Assembly: GCA_004352715.1 (NCBI GenBank)
Contig: SCFE01000105.1
Location: 784,852-848,851, forward strand
Direction of reading: 5' to 3'
DNA: 64,000 nucleotides
From: Hofstenia miamia
Taxonomy: Eukaryota; Xenacoelomorpha; Acoela
The position numbers were made by a program, and so were the translations under genes. Shown here one piece after another: positions 22,078-33,071 of the stretch. The stretch's first letter is position 1. The number at the start of each line of letters is the position of its first letter. Under the pieces are notes generated by a model, which made no database searches, was not told the origin of the DNA, and saw only the letters and a list, made by a program, of their open reading frames with translations.

Positions 22078-23600
22078 GATCTAAGGAAGCCGCCTGGTGA
22101 GAAGACTCCTTTTGGGTTCATCCCAGCATGTGATTATGAACTTCTTCCCAAAATCAATGCTGATCAAAATGGGAAAGTGATCCTCTCCATCCTGGTGAAG
22201 GAAGAGATAACTGAAAAGGAAATTGCTGTCCATCAGCTGCACGATAAGATCCTGTTGGAAATTATTGTGAAAGTAAACAACCCAAATAACACTATAAGCA
22301 ATATTGCTAAAAGATACATCCCATGCTACCAATGCAAAGTTACTGAAGCTGGGCTTCTTTATGCTCACAGTCAAAATAGCTGGCTGGAGATTCCAGAATA
22401 TTTTAAGAGGGATCTCATCCAGAAGATCTATGAGCAAGGTCACCTAGGAATCATCAAGACCAAGTGAACTTTTAACACTTGCTATGTTACTATAGGAATA
22501 CAAGCTACTGTTCATAGACAAGTGCAAAGCATGCCTGCTTTAGGGAGCTGGACATTTTCCAGAACAGAGAGCCAAGCTTCACAGTGTGGTTGCCAAATGA
22601 ACAAATGAAGTAGTCCATATGGACTTGGAGAAATTATCGAGAGATGAAGAGGGTTTTCAGCATCTTCTGGTCCTGATAGACCACTTCAAGAAATATGTGA
22701 GGCTCATCCCACTCAATAATACTACAGTGGGAGTCATCAGAGAAAAAGTCGTAAAAGAGTGGATCTTCAAGTTTGGACCTATGGAAAAATTAGTCTCTGA
22801 CCACAGTCCTCAATTTGAAAATAACCTGATGGCCACCCTCATGAAAGAACTAGAAATTGTGCATGACTTCACTACTGTGTATCATCCTCAATTGAACAGT
22901 GTTTTTGAGTGATTAAATCATACCATCATTAAACTAATAAGAGTAGCTTTAGCCTGAGCTGCTGGTTGGAATTGGAAAAGATTAATAGAGGCAGTAGAAT
23001 TCTTTTATATTACTGCCATTCACTCTACTACTAAAGTTAGCACTTTTAAAGCTATGTTTGGCCAGGAGGCAAGCATGCTGCTATCTATAATGTTCCTGGA
23101 TTACAATGAACCTACCTTGGAGAATTTTGTGAACCAGATTTTACAGGAATTTCAGGAAGTACATCTTACTATATGCTGAAATACCAACCAATCAGTTATT
23201 CACCAGAAAAGGAACTTTGATAAGAAATTGTATGCCTATTTCCCTTGTCAGATTACTGATGCCAATAAGGTGTGAAAACTTGCTACTAATTGGCAAGGAC
23301 CTTTCATTATATCAAAAGTATTAGATCACTGCTGGTACTTACTAAATAATGGTAGAGTTGCCCATTTTCAGTGACTTAGATGAACTATTAAAGATATACA
23401 TAATGCAGTCATCAACAATAATAACGAGTTTTCCCTTGTCAACAATGGTGTAAATGAAATTGAGTATTATGACAACCTCACCAAATGTGAGGAAGACAAC
23501 CTTACACAGGTTGAGTATGATAGTAACCTTGGTAATAGTAGCAACACTATAGCTACTCGTATTTTGCCTAAACAAAAAGCTGGAAATGAAAGATATTTAG
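22078..23600 (+). pseudogene. Element D integrase
   Basis: N-terminal part 22177-22467 ends in EQGHLGIIKTK (zinc finger His pair). The CKAC-like pair follows about 22530. The catalytic core 22619-22912 has LIDHFKKY (Asp), SDHSPQFENN (Asp) and VFE followed by TGA (Glu kept; the next Trp is lost). Downstream are STTKVSTFKAMFG, LDYNEPTLENFVNQ, NWQGPFIISKVLDH and the acidic tail CEEDNLTQVEYDSN shared with A. In-frame TGA codons recur where A or B have Arg, Gln or Trp. Confidence 0.85.
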
Positions 23601-23757
23601 ATCATTTAAATACCCAGGATTGGGACATTAATCTTATATCTTTGTTTAGCAACCATGAAATGTTCAAAGACAGATGAATCCATGAGACTAAATGAGCTGA
23701 GCAACAACACTGAGACAAATAAATGAAAGCACCTCACAAAAGTGAGAGTGCCCAGCA

Positions 23758-24018
23758 GTGGACTCTAGCAGTAGCAGCTGCCACTATGTGAGGGGACAAC
23801 TGTTCCCTCAGGAGCAGACTTCCTGCAACTATGCTCAGAGACAACTCTCTGAGCAGGAGCAGACCTTTGATGACTACACACAGAGACAACTCTCTGTGTG
23901 GGACTCTGAGGAGGCTAGAGTGCCTTTTGCTCAAATTAGTAATATAACCCCATCCAGAGTTGACTTGAAACCCCCTCCTAGTCCCAGTCCTTCCTCCTGT
24001 GATTCAACTAGCATTTGA
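23758..24018 (+). pseudogene. Element D extra gene, N-terminal 15-residue repeats
   Basis: An open stretch of 86 codons just after integrase. Three consecutive 15-residue units (23776-23910) share YxxRQLxxQEQTx: unit 1 reads YVRGQLFPQEQTS, unit 2 YAQRQLSEQEQTF, unit 3 YTQRQLSVWDS. A Pro/Ser-rich tail follows (PPPSPSPSSC). The same repeat type is in element A at 236-355 and, looser, in B at 7692-7985. Part of the extra gene; function unknown. Confidence 0.6.
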
Positions 24019-24121
24019 TCCAAGAAAGTAGAGGAAAGAAAAGTGAAAAGGTCAAAGGTTGGGAATGAATTATTACACCCATACTTCATTGTGACAAAAA
24101 AGGCAGTCTGTTTGGTTTGAG

Positions 24122-27040
24122 ATGACTTATCTGAGGAAACTAGAAACAAGCTCTGATGGACTTTTAACACTAAAGCACTCTCTTGCTCCATCAATGTTAT
24201 TCATTTCATTATTGATGCAGAATGTAGGCCCAAGATTAACGCTATTATTTGTTATGATTGGAAAATGCAAGGTGGTATGGCATGACCCTATTGGCAAAGC
24301 ACAGTCCACCATATGTTTGACAAAGATTTTACCCTGTCCCATCTGTGCCATTAACATTGATTTGGACAACCTGTTAATTGTTTATTTCTTTTGTGTAAAC
24401 AAGGTTACTCACCCAAGAATCATGGAGAAAATCAAGATTGCTTACCAGCTTGCTAAAGTTGACAATATTTGCCTTGTAATGTTTCTGAAAGAGGAGTACC
24501 AAGATAATATACCAGCCAAAGTAGAGAATCTACATTTCTGCATAGAGAATTTCACAGTCCTCTATGGCAGTTCATACCAGCCAACTAGTATGTACAACAC
24601 TAACATCATTTCAGCCACCAAGCTTATCTATACAGACCTGCTCATGTGCAAGAAGATCCCCAGGCACCACCTCATGGTCACTTGATTATAGATGCATGCA
24701 TCCATGCCCAAACCCTGGAGTTGATTAACATCAATCTGCCCTGCCTCTCTTACATATCAGACCTTCACATAAGCTTTGCCTTTTCACAGAGCACAGCCAC
24801 ATTACAGGAAATTGATGAGGTTTGGACAAACCTTAAGGCAGATCACAATCCAGAAGCAGAATGGCCTACAATTAATATCTGCAGCCCCAACTCTCAGTAC
24901 AATTGCTCAGTTGAAAGAGTCTTAGCTGAGTTACGTCTCTCACATGATACATAGGACCATCAGAAAATTTCGGAAAAGTTGTTTTCCAAGAAATTCACAC
25001 AGGCCATCCATTCATGTGGAGCCATGTGGATATTAGCCGCCTTTCTTACAGTTGATCCTCAGATTCAGTTGCCTTTGGACAAGCCAACTTGAGAAAAATT
25101 CACCAAAAAATGCCCTCATGAGATCGCCATTGGTCCCACTGCTTGGAAGGTAAAAAATTGGTTGCTACACTCATGTTTGCTGCCCACTTCCCCAGGGAAG
25201 TCAAAGAAAGCCATGGAACACTTTGAAAAGTTCTATGCTCACCTCATTGGATCTAGTGGCCCACTCAGTTGTCTTCTGCCACAAATGATGGTGAACTGTT
25301 TAGGAGTCGCCTTTTCAGACTTAAATTTCTTCTCAGATATGCTCAAAAAGTATATGTGGGGAGCCACTGCTGAAACCAAGTTTCCGTCACTCAACTCTGA
25401 ATATGTGCCTCTGTGCACCAGCCAACTCATGTGCTGCAAGCATGGCTCAACTAAGCAATTTCTTGAGCTTGTAGGTCACTATGGCATCATACATGCACCA
25501 AGATCTTGTTCAACTTGGAGTGCCTTAACTATCTGGAATGCAGATATAGCCAGCTAACAAAGACTCAGCAACAGGCTACCAAAGATGGCGAAGTCATACC
25601 CATCACTGTCCTAGGACAGACAATGAAGTCACCTGAGCAGTTTTATTGTGAGGAAGAACTATTATCCTTGTTGGCAATAGAAGTGTTGCCAGCAACTAGT
25701 TCCTTGATTGAAGCTGTTAACTTGGAAAAGTTTTCTGGAGTCACAGTCTCACCAAAACTTATGCCCACTTGGTCCCTTACTGACAATGAAAGGATCCTCA
25801 CAATTGAACACTGCCCCAACAAGTATGCCAAAATGCCAGCAATCATTGATCAAGTTGTCAAGCCTGATAGTGACAATGATGTACTAGGTCTTATGAAATG
25901 GTGTCTTAGTGAGATGCTTACAAAAGAAGAACTGGTCCTCCTACTATCACAAGGGCAAAAACTCACCCTGGACGTAGAGTGCACCACAGCCCACCTTTGC
26001 ATCACAATGCCACAGAAAGAGAACTTACGGAGCCATGGACTCTGAGGAGCTTTCTGGGAATCAATTTGAGAGGCCAAAATTAACTACCCTGTTGCCATTG
26101 GAACAGCCTCCCTCAGGAACAAGTCAAGCTTTGCACAACTGGAAGATAACATCAAGAAGAATAACCTCCTTTGCATTCTGCCTCCTTGTCTGATGACCCT
26201 GCTAATCCTGCTGTCTTGGAATGTCCACTGTGGAAGGAAAAATGTTTCTGCCCATCTCTCTGATTGCATTAACTATGTGTCAACAGCCACTGAAGTCAAC
26301 ATGGCAATGCAAACCAAAGAATACAAGGAAACCTGTGATATGTTGTTAGAAGGTGGAAATCCTGAATGAGCCTACATTGATGGAAACTCACTATAAAAGA
26401 TATATTTCAGAAGGGGCAACCCATCTCTACCAAATTGGAGAAAATCCACCAAACCATAAATTCTCTAGATTCTCATGTTGGGATTCTGTTCCAGACAGGA
26501 GGAGACTTAATGTGGACATACAAAGCTGAAACAATTACCCAATATTATGATGTCACAAAGTGCATTGAAATAATCACAATGTTATATGCCAGCATTAATG
26601 ATCTGAAGAAATGATGTTACTGCAAGTGAATGAATATTGTTCTCTTTTTGTTGACCACACTATGAGAATGGGATCATTATGGGAGGTTTTCCTCCACTTT
26701 TACCCCAACACATGAATCAGCACAGAGGACACCCACACCTCTGATACCAATGCCTTAATGACACTCCTTATCACCCTCAAGAGCCTCAGGTTATACAAAT
26801 GTTTTTATGATACATTTACTCAGAGATTAAACGTATTATGACATAATTGCCTGATCAGTTCTAGGCTACCAGAAGTACTTCAGACTACGTAGTGAAACCA
26901 TCACCCAACAGGATGCACTCATGCAAGTAACTTGGTGACCACATTATGCAGAGGTTTCATCTTGGGATGATGTGCTGGCAAAAGAAATGGTCAAAGAAGC
27001 CCAAAAGTTGTTGTGTGGTACTACAGTCCAGTTGTTAGCT
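24122..27040 (+). pseudogene. Element D extra 3' gene, main body (unknown family)
   Basis: Open pieces at 24122-24685, 24646-24954, 25162-25557 and 25506-26045, then a decayed tail to 27040, align in order with B's extra gene. Shared: NLLxVYF, KVENLHFCIENF, LIYTDLLMCKKIPxH, ISDLHISFAFSQS, WKVKNWLL, MEHFEKFYAHLIGSS, KKYMWGATAETKF, MKSPEQFYCEEELLSL, VNLEKFSGVTVSPKLMPT, MKWCLSEMLTKEELV, LDVECTTAHLCI. The tail near 26620-26880 matches B's last piece. Conservation of residue pattern between diverged copies suggests the gene was once selected. No membrane segment or signal peptide is visible. Family unknown. Confidence 0.7.
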
Positions 27041-27054
27041 CTGCAATGGGGGCA

Positions 27055-27956
27055 TGTAGAGTCACTCTGCGCCCTTTATTTTATCTTATTGGCACTCTCT
27101 TTGATCAATTCAGTGCTATTCAAATTATTAATTCAGTCATTTTTATTGATTTTTAGTGTTTCAAACTTAGGTTTTGAATTTGTTATAATTGTCCCCTCAG
27201 CTAAAGTGTATGTGTAAATTGCTCATTTAATTTGCAAAGGAATTAAGTAAATTTTATAAACAGTAAATATTTACCTTTTTCTTTGAATAAAAACAGGGAA
27301 TTCATTGTTGCCAATGTCAAATAAATTTCACTCTCACTGGATAATGTTTGCTTCTCTACTTACTCTATATTACTAACTCTTTTTAGCATAGTTATTAATA
27401 TGATAAGTATCTGCTTGTAAGATCTGGCAATAATGTGGGAGGAACTCTGCTGTGCCTGGGGCAATAACTTTCTCCTTGACAGATGTGAGCCCATATTGTG
27501 GTCACTTTAAGGCTATGCATAGGTATAGGGAATAAGAGAGCTTTAAATTTGATCAATTGTACATGCCTTTAACAACACACTATGCAAATATAATATGCAG
27601 TTGGCATATGCAAATGCATGGTAACTACATGTTATTACATCTTATTACATGAGCTGAGATAACAAGAACACTGAGCTAAATTTGTTTTATTGAGCTAGAA
27701 ATTAAACTTGAGACACACAATTAGCACCTTGGTGAGTGTGGATGGTTTCTTATGATTTGGCTTCAGTGTGATGCCATGTAAATTCGTTGCTAGCTGGATT
27801 GCCTTCTTGGAAATGGTTTCAGTTCATTTTTCTACAGTGAAATTGGCGAACTACCAATCTTCATTTGTTTTGTTAGAGTATGGGCCACTCTTGGCAATGG
27901 TAATTCCTCACAACCTTCTACTGCTCAAGCTGCTAGATGTACCCTGGGATTCTACA
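27055..27956 (+). repeat. Element D 3' LTR
   Basis: Preceded by the polypurine tract CAATGGGGGCA (27044-27054). Starts TGTAGAGTCACTC and ends GGGATTCTACA, 902 bp. It aligns in reverse complement with A's 5' LTR. GTAG follows at 27957. Confidence 0.88.
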
Positions 27957-29207
27957 GTAGTTGGGGGAGTTCAGTGATGGGATCTTTTTTAGTTCAATTT
28001 TAATCTTCTCAAATGCATCTTGTTTGCTCCAGGTCCACCTAAAATCAGTGGATTTTTTAAGCAGATTTGATATGGTCTTTGTTTTCTCTGCCAGATCTAG
28101 AAGTAGCATCCTGTAATAATTCAGAAATCCCATTAGCTGTTGCATGTCCCTCCAACTTTGTGTTGTCTCAATTTTTTCCAGAAAATCCTTTGCATTTGTC
28201 TTGATTGAAATTTTTCTGAACTCAATAACTCTCCCCAGAAAGGTTACCTTCATCTGTGCAAAGGAACATTTATTTCTGTTGACCTTCAAACCAGCCTTTT
28301 GCAGAAATTCTAGTGTTTGAGAGAGTTTGTTCAAATGCTCATTGAAAGTATGACTGGCTACTAGGATATTATCAATATATGCCAATATTCCTGGCTCAAG
28401 CATATTAGAGTTGTCCTTTAAAACTTTTGTTATGTACCACTGAAAGGTAGCTGGGGTATTGCATAATCTGAAAGCCATGTACTTCCATTTGTACAGGCTG
28501 TACAGGGCAATGAAAGCAGTTTTCAGTATGTCTGAAGGGCACATTGGCACTTGTCAGAATGCCTTGCATAGATCCAAGCAAGAGAAAAATTTGTATTTAC
28601 TAGCATCATCTTCAATCCTTGGCAATAGATAAGCATCTTTAAAGGTGACATCATTCAGTTTGCAGAAATCTATGCAAAGCCTGTATTTATTGCCTTGTCT
28701 GATCAAAATGGTCAGAGCAGCATAGGGGCTGTTACTACCTTGGATAATTCCACTCACAATCAAATTGCTTAAGATCTTTTCATACTCAGATTTAAGGTTC
28801 TCTGGAACCCTGCTTACTGGTAATCTAATCAGCTTATTGTGCTTAACTTCAATGGTGTGTTCCTTGCCAATGTCTTGGCCAACACTGATTCCTCCATAGT
28901 TGAAAACTTTGTGGTGACTATGTAAAATGGAGATTAGTGATTTTCTTTCTTGTTGTTCTAAATGAGGATGAGTGTGAATTGTGACAGGAGGTATCTTGAC
29001 TATTTTGGATGTTTCTTCTAAATCATGCACTGCAGTACAAATTGACAGACAAGATGTTGAAACATTTTCAACCTGAACTGGCACACCTACTATTTGTAAG
29101 TGTGAAGTATTGAACTGTACTGGGAAATTAGATCCATTTAGAATTGTCACATATGTCTTTCCTTTAGAGACTTTACATAGGTCAGGTGAGAATGAAATAA
29201 CTTTCAC
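27957..29207 (-). pseudogene. Element E reverse transcriptase and start of RNase H, cut by D
   Basis: From 29207 down: the linker SFSPDLCKVSKGKTYVTILNG, RT fingers IIQGSNSPYAALTI, LCIDFCKLNDVTFKDAYLL, FSCLDLCKAF, and AYIDNILVASHTF, where the YxDD box reads YIDN. LMGFLNYYRM and LLKKSTDFRWTW follow, and the frame ends inside RNase H at SLNSPNY, directly at the border with D (27957). Everything 3' of this (integrase, most of the extra gene) is absent until C at 18380. Confidence 0.85.
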
Positions 29208-29216
29208 ATATTTTCC

Positions 29217-29810
29217 TCATTGTCTTGCTATCATGACATCCCCATTAATATCATTTTCAGAAAAGACAGCAGTTCTCATCCAGGGCTTTGCCTTGAGTGC
29301 TACAGGCTCTATTAAATCAAAAATTATTTCTTTTTCAGGGATGGTGGTTAATTGAGTAGCTTCCTGATCCTTGATAGATATGGTGTTGTTTTTATAATTG
29401 ATCATGCATGAGTTTCTTTCTAAAACATCATTCCCCAAAATGATATTGTATGGAAGTTTATGATTGGATGTGTCAATTGCAATAATGTCCACTTTGAAAG
29501 GTTTGGTGTGGATGCAAAGCAAGGTATCCCATAATTTCCCTTTCAATGAAATGGGATTCCCAGAAGCATCAATAAGTTTAACACAGGATGGGTCCAGCAA
29601 ATCTCAATTGAAGCATAGTCCCTTGCAGCATTTGTCACTAATGATAGAAGCAGCAGCTCCAGTATTGATGGTGGCATTAATAATATTTCTTTTTATCTCC
29701 ACAGGGATCAGATTCTTGCATATCAGATTAGTGATGAGTAGAATATCCTGTGCATGGTTTGAGGGAGTCAGTGCTCTGTTTAGTGTAAATTCTGTGGAGG
29801 TCAGTGACAT
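29217..29810 (-). pseudogene. Element E aspartic protease
   Basis: INTGAAASIISDKCC near 29650 is the active-site region, with Asp changed to Asn. The flap region reads YNIILGNDVLERNSCMINYKNNT near 29440. The Arg after LE is the position where B has TGA. Split by a stop at 29603 and joined to the linker by another stop at 29216. Confidence 0.8.
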
Positions 29811-29999
29811 CTTTGTCTATGTGATTAGAATTATGCATCATATACACTACACTGATTGCCTTTCAAATGATCTAGTGCAGGTTTTCTTTGGGATCACATT
29901 TCACCTCCAATTGATTTTGGATAGATGGGGGAAACCCTTGACAGATATATGAAAAGAGCTTGTGGCAAGAGTACTCAGTTGACAAACTGCTTAATCAGA

Positions 30000-31335
30000 A
30001 CAGCCATTCCAATTGAGTTATGTAATTTCAAATATCAGCACCTCTTTTGAATGACATATGACACAGTAAAGTTTTGTATTGATGTTTAATATGTGGGGCC
30101 TGATGATGATCTTCAAAGAAACCCACTAACAATTGATAATCAGTTTTGATGTTACAGTCAAGCATCATATATTGATTATAAACTAAACCACTTACATGCA
30201 ATGGGAATTGAGACACCACAGATTCTTGGGAGTTCTTGTACTGCTACATGGTGAGTTCAAATAAGGAGAACCACTTGTCAAATGACTGAGACACAGCGTC
30301 AATCTGGCCCATAAATTTAGGGAGTACAGAGTGATTACTGAAGAATTGTAATTGCCCACTCAACTCAGGAGGGAGATTAGAACTTCTATATAATGGGCAA
30401 CTACTAGTATTACCAATGTCCATCTGAACAGGGCTTATATCACTGACATGCTCCTTCATATTGGGTACAACAGTCATGTTAACAGGATCAGAAATAGAAG
30501 AAATGTAACAAGTTTGAGGGGTTGCTACAGTGGCCAGGGTGGACTCATGAGTTAGAGCAGACTGAGTGAATTTCAGATGACATTTAGCAGCTGATGTGCA
30601 CAAAGAGGCGGAATTCAGAGGATCTGTCTTTATGTTTACCTTAGGTAAAGATGGTGCATTCATTGCATTAATTGGATGGTTCACAAGCCCTGACTGAAGT
30701 ACTAGGTCCAATTGATTAGCAATTCTCTCAGCCAATTCTTCTAAAGCTTCATCTAGGACAGCATGAGTAACATAATCATCAGCATGCCATTTGAGTGACT
30801 GCACCTCATCTCAACTGGCAATGGCAGCTTTCAGCTCCTGTATCTGAAGTTCTAATGTGAATGTGGATTCCAACATCTGCCTTTCCATTCTTTGATAAGC
30901 AATGTGTTGAGTATTGAGTTCTGCTTGAAGGGACTTGATGTGGCATTCACTTTCCATTCACATTGCCACTTGCTGGGATAAAGCATCTTTCAAATGTTTG
31001 ATCTTCATTTGATGTGTATCAAAATGTGGGGTATGTTGCTTGACACTACTAAAAGGATGCACAGGAATTGGCAGAGCATTTTGTATGTTCAAAATTCAGC
31101 AGTAATTTTGGTGATAACTTGGGCTGGCATTGCTGGCATTACTGTAGGGAATATTTGACACATTCTGATCAGCCCTCTGTGCAGTTTGTGTAGGAGAATT
31201 AGGTGAAGATAAATCAAGCAAAGATCCAATGTTACAAGGGGTAATGTCCAGGTTACCAATGCTTGTACAGGGGACACTCTGAGATGGAGGAGTCCCAAAA
31301 TGAGGAGAATAAATAACTGTATGACTAGAATCCAT
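30000..31335 (-). pseudogene. Element E gag
   Basis: Start MDSSHTVIYS at 31335. N-terminal segment with SVPCTSIGNLDITPC, then a coiled-coil region broken by stops (30820-31080), then YVTHAVLDEALEELAERI, LPKFMGQIDAVSQSFDKW (30244-30804), and the capsid stretch APHIKHQYKTLLCHMSFKR (30028-30219). The zinc-knuckle region is decayed. Same layout as B with more stops. Confidence 0.82.
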
Positions 31336-31610
31336 AAGAAAATAAGAACAAAATAATAACTTCCAAATAACTATAGTTTGACAGTTGGGAGCACTTCCCC
31401 AACTACTAAAGAAACATGCAGATCCTAGAAACCATGAATCAACAACCCAACAAGGGGGAATATGGAATATGGTGGAATTGGGTAATAAATCCAAAAAGGT
31501 ACAAGCACAAATGTGAAACAGAACTTATGAGTAATACCAAACAACCAAGTTAAGAACATCACTTGACCATTGACAGGGGAAACAAAATTGTTTGAGATCA
31601 CACCAGGAGT

Positions 31611-31626
31611 CCTGTCATGGTCGCCA
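31611..31626 (-). other. tRNA-Arg primer binding site, element E
   Basis: The plus strand reads CCTGTCATGGTCGCCA, one base (CpG to TpG) from the intact site in B. The LTR begins at the next base. Confidence 0.85.
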
Positions 31627-32088
31627 TGTAGAATCACAGGCTGCAAAAGTAATTACACTAGAAAACTAATTGACTCTGCAGAAGGCCTTAAGTAGTTGCC
31701 ATACAAATACAGCCTTGATTCCAGCAGGAAAAGAACTTATAAATTAACATTGGTAATTCATCCAAGTAAGTATTTACTTTAAATAAAATCCAAGATGACC
31801 CATTTGTATGGCTTCCAGCCAAAGTGATATCTTCAGAAAAGTAAAGTGCTTAATTTGAATGAATTGTGCTACCCTATTTGTCTCACTTATTAATTTCTAT
31901 CTCATAACAGCAAATAAACATCTCATTTTCATTGTTATCTCTTGGCTCACTAAATAATAGCCTGTAGTTGCTAACCAATGGTATAGTATCATCACAGTGT
32001 TGTAAATTATGGGTGCATGTATGTGTTGAACATCAAACTAGAAATTTATTATTAACCAATGTGTAACTGTACACATAACCTAAATGGT
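31627..32088 (-). repeat. Element C/E 5' LTR, truncated at an assembly join
   Basis: Starts TGTAGAATCACAGG and follows the C LTR to CCTAAATGGT, where it stops at the single N (32089), about halfway through the LTR. The missing half is probably represented by the end of 32347-33067. Confidence 0.8.
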
Positions 32089-32346
32089 NAATACAAATGT
32101 TGTTATTCCAGAGAAACTGTTTCTACATATATTCCAAATAAGATGTCAAGTGACAACTACAATTTGTCAAACAGTTGTTGATGTAATCAGGAATATAATT
32201 ACAAAGGTGGCACAATACTACTACAATTGGAGTAGAAAATGTATTGAAAATGGTAATGAAAACAAAATAGAACACTCATAAGAATCAAAACAAAACATCT
32301 TACCAATAAGTAAAATACAATTTATGAAATTGTAACTTTATAATAT

Positions 32347-33067
32347 TGTAGAATCACAGGCTGCAAGAGTAATTACACTAGAAAACTAATTGACTCTGCA
32401 GAAGGCCTTAAGTAGTGGCCATACAAATACAGCCTTGATTCCAGCAGGAAAAGAACTTATAAATTAACATTGGTAATTCATCCAAGTAAGTATTTACTTT
32501 AAATAAAATCCAAGATGACCCATTTGTATGGCTTCCAGCCAAAGTGATATCTTCAGAAAAGTAAAGTGCTTAATTTGAATGAATTGTGCTACCCTATTTG
32601 TCTCACTTATTAATTTCTATCTCATAACAGCAAATAAACATCTCATTTTCATTGTTATCTCTTGGCTCACTAAATAATAGCCTGTAGTTGCCAGGCATTT
32701 GTGCTAACCAATGGTATAGTATCATCACAGTGTTGTAAATTATGGGTGCATGTATGTGTTGAACATCGAATGAGGGATTTATTATTACCCTATGTGTAAC
32801 TGTACACATAACCTAAATGGTCCACAATTTGGGCTGGATAATCTAACAAGATCTCCAGGAGCTAGGTGTCACCCTGTACTTTGAGAAAGCACTCCCAAAT
32901 TGTTGCCTTACTTACACAATTATTTTCATTTCAAAAATAAATAAAGATAGATACAGAGGTAAAACAGTAGTTGAAGCTAGATAAACTCTATTGAACTAGA
33001 CTAGAAATAAATCATTACAAATAAAATTGCAAATAATAATCACAAAAAGTCCCTGAGTGACTCTACA
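32347..33067 (-). repeat. LTR with both unique flanks: probable solo-LTR allele of C/E
   Basis: A 721-bp LTR from TGTAGAATCAC to GAGTGACTCTACA. Its left flank (32090-32346) equals the left flank of the C LTR, and ATAT lies on both sides. It differs from the other two by an extra segment near 32690 (CCAGGCATTTGTG) and deletions near 33000, so it is not a simple copy of either. Left flank, one LTR, right flank is the structure of a solo LTR. Confidence 0.65.
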
Positions 33068-33071
33068 ATAT

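Larger units (their letters stand above)
18381..27956 (+). mobile_element. Ty3/Gypsy element D, inserted in C/E
   Basis: Plus-strand order: short 5' LTR (18381-18512), decayed primer site, gag, protease, RT, RNase H, integrase, extra gene, polypurine tract, 3' LTR (27055-27956). It belongs to the same family as B in protein sequence, but its LTR resembles that of A. Heavily decayed by stops (largely TGA), frameshifts and a deletion between protease and RT. Flanking tetranucleotides GTAC and GTAG do not match fully, and the two flanks come from distant parts of C/E. Confidence 0.88.

Noticed and set aside
24646-26045. Resemblance of the extra gene to negative-strand RNA virus nucleoproteins
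   Set aside because: Only a vague impression from helical, aromatic motifs. I cannot support it without a profile search, so it is not claimed.
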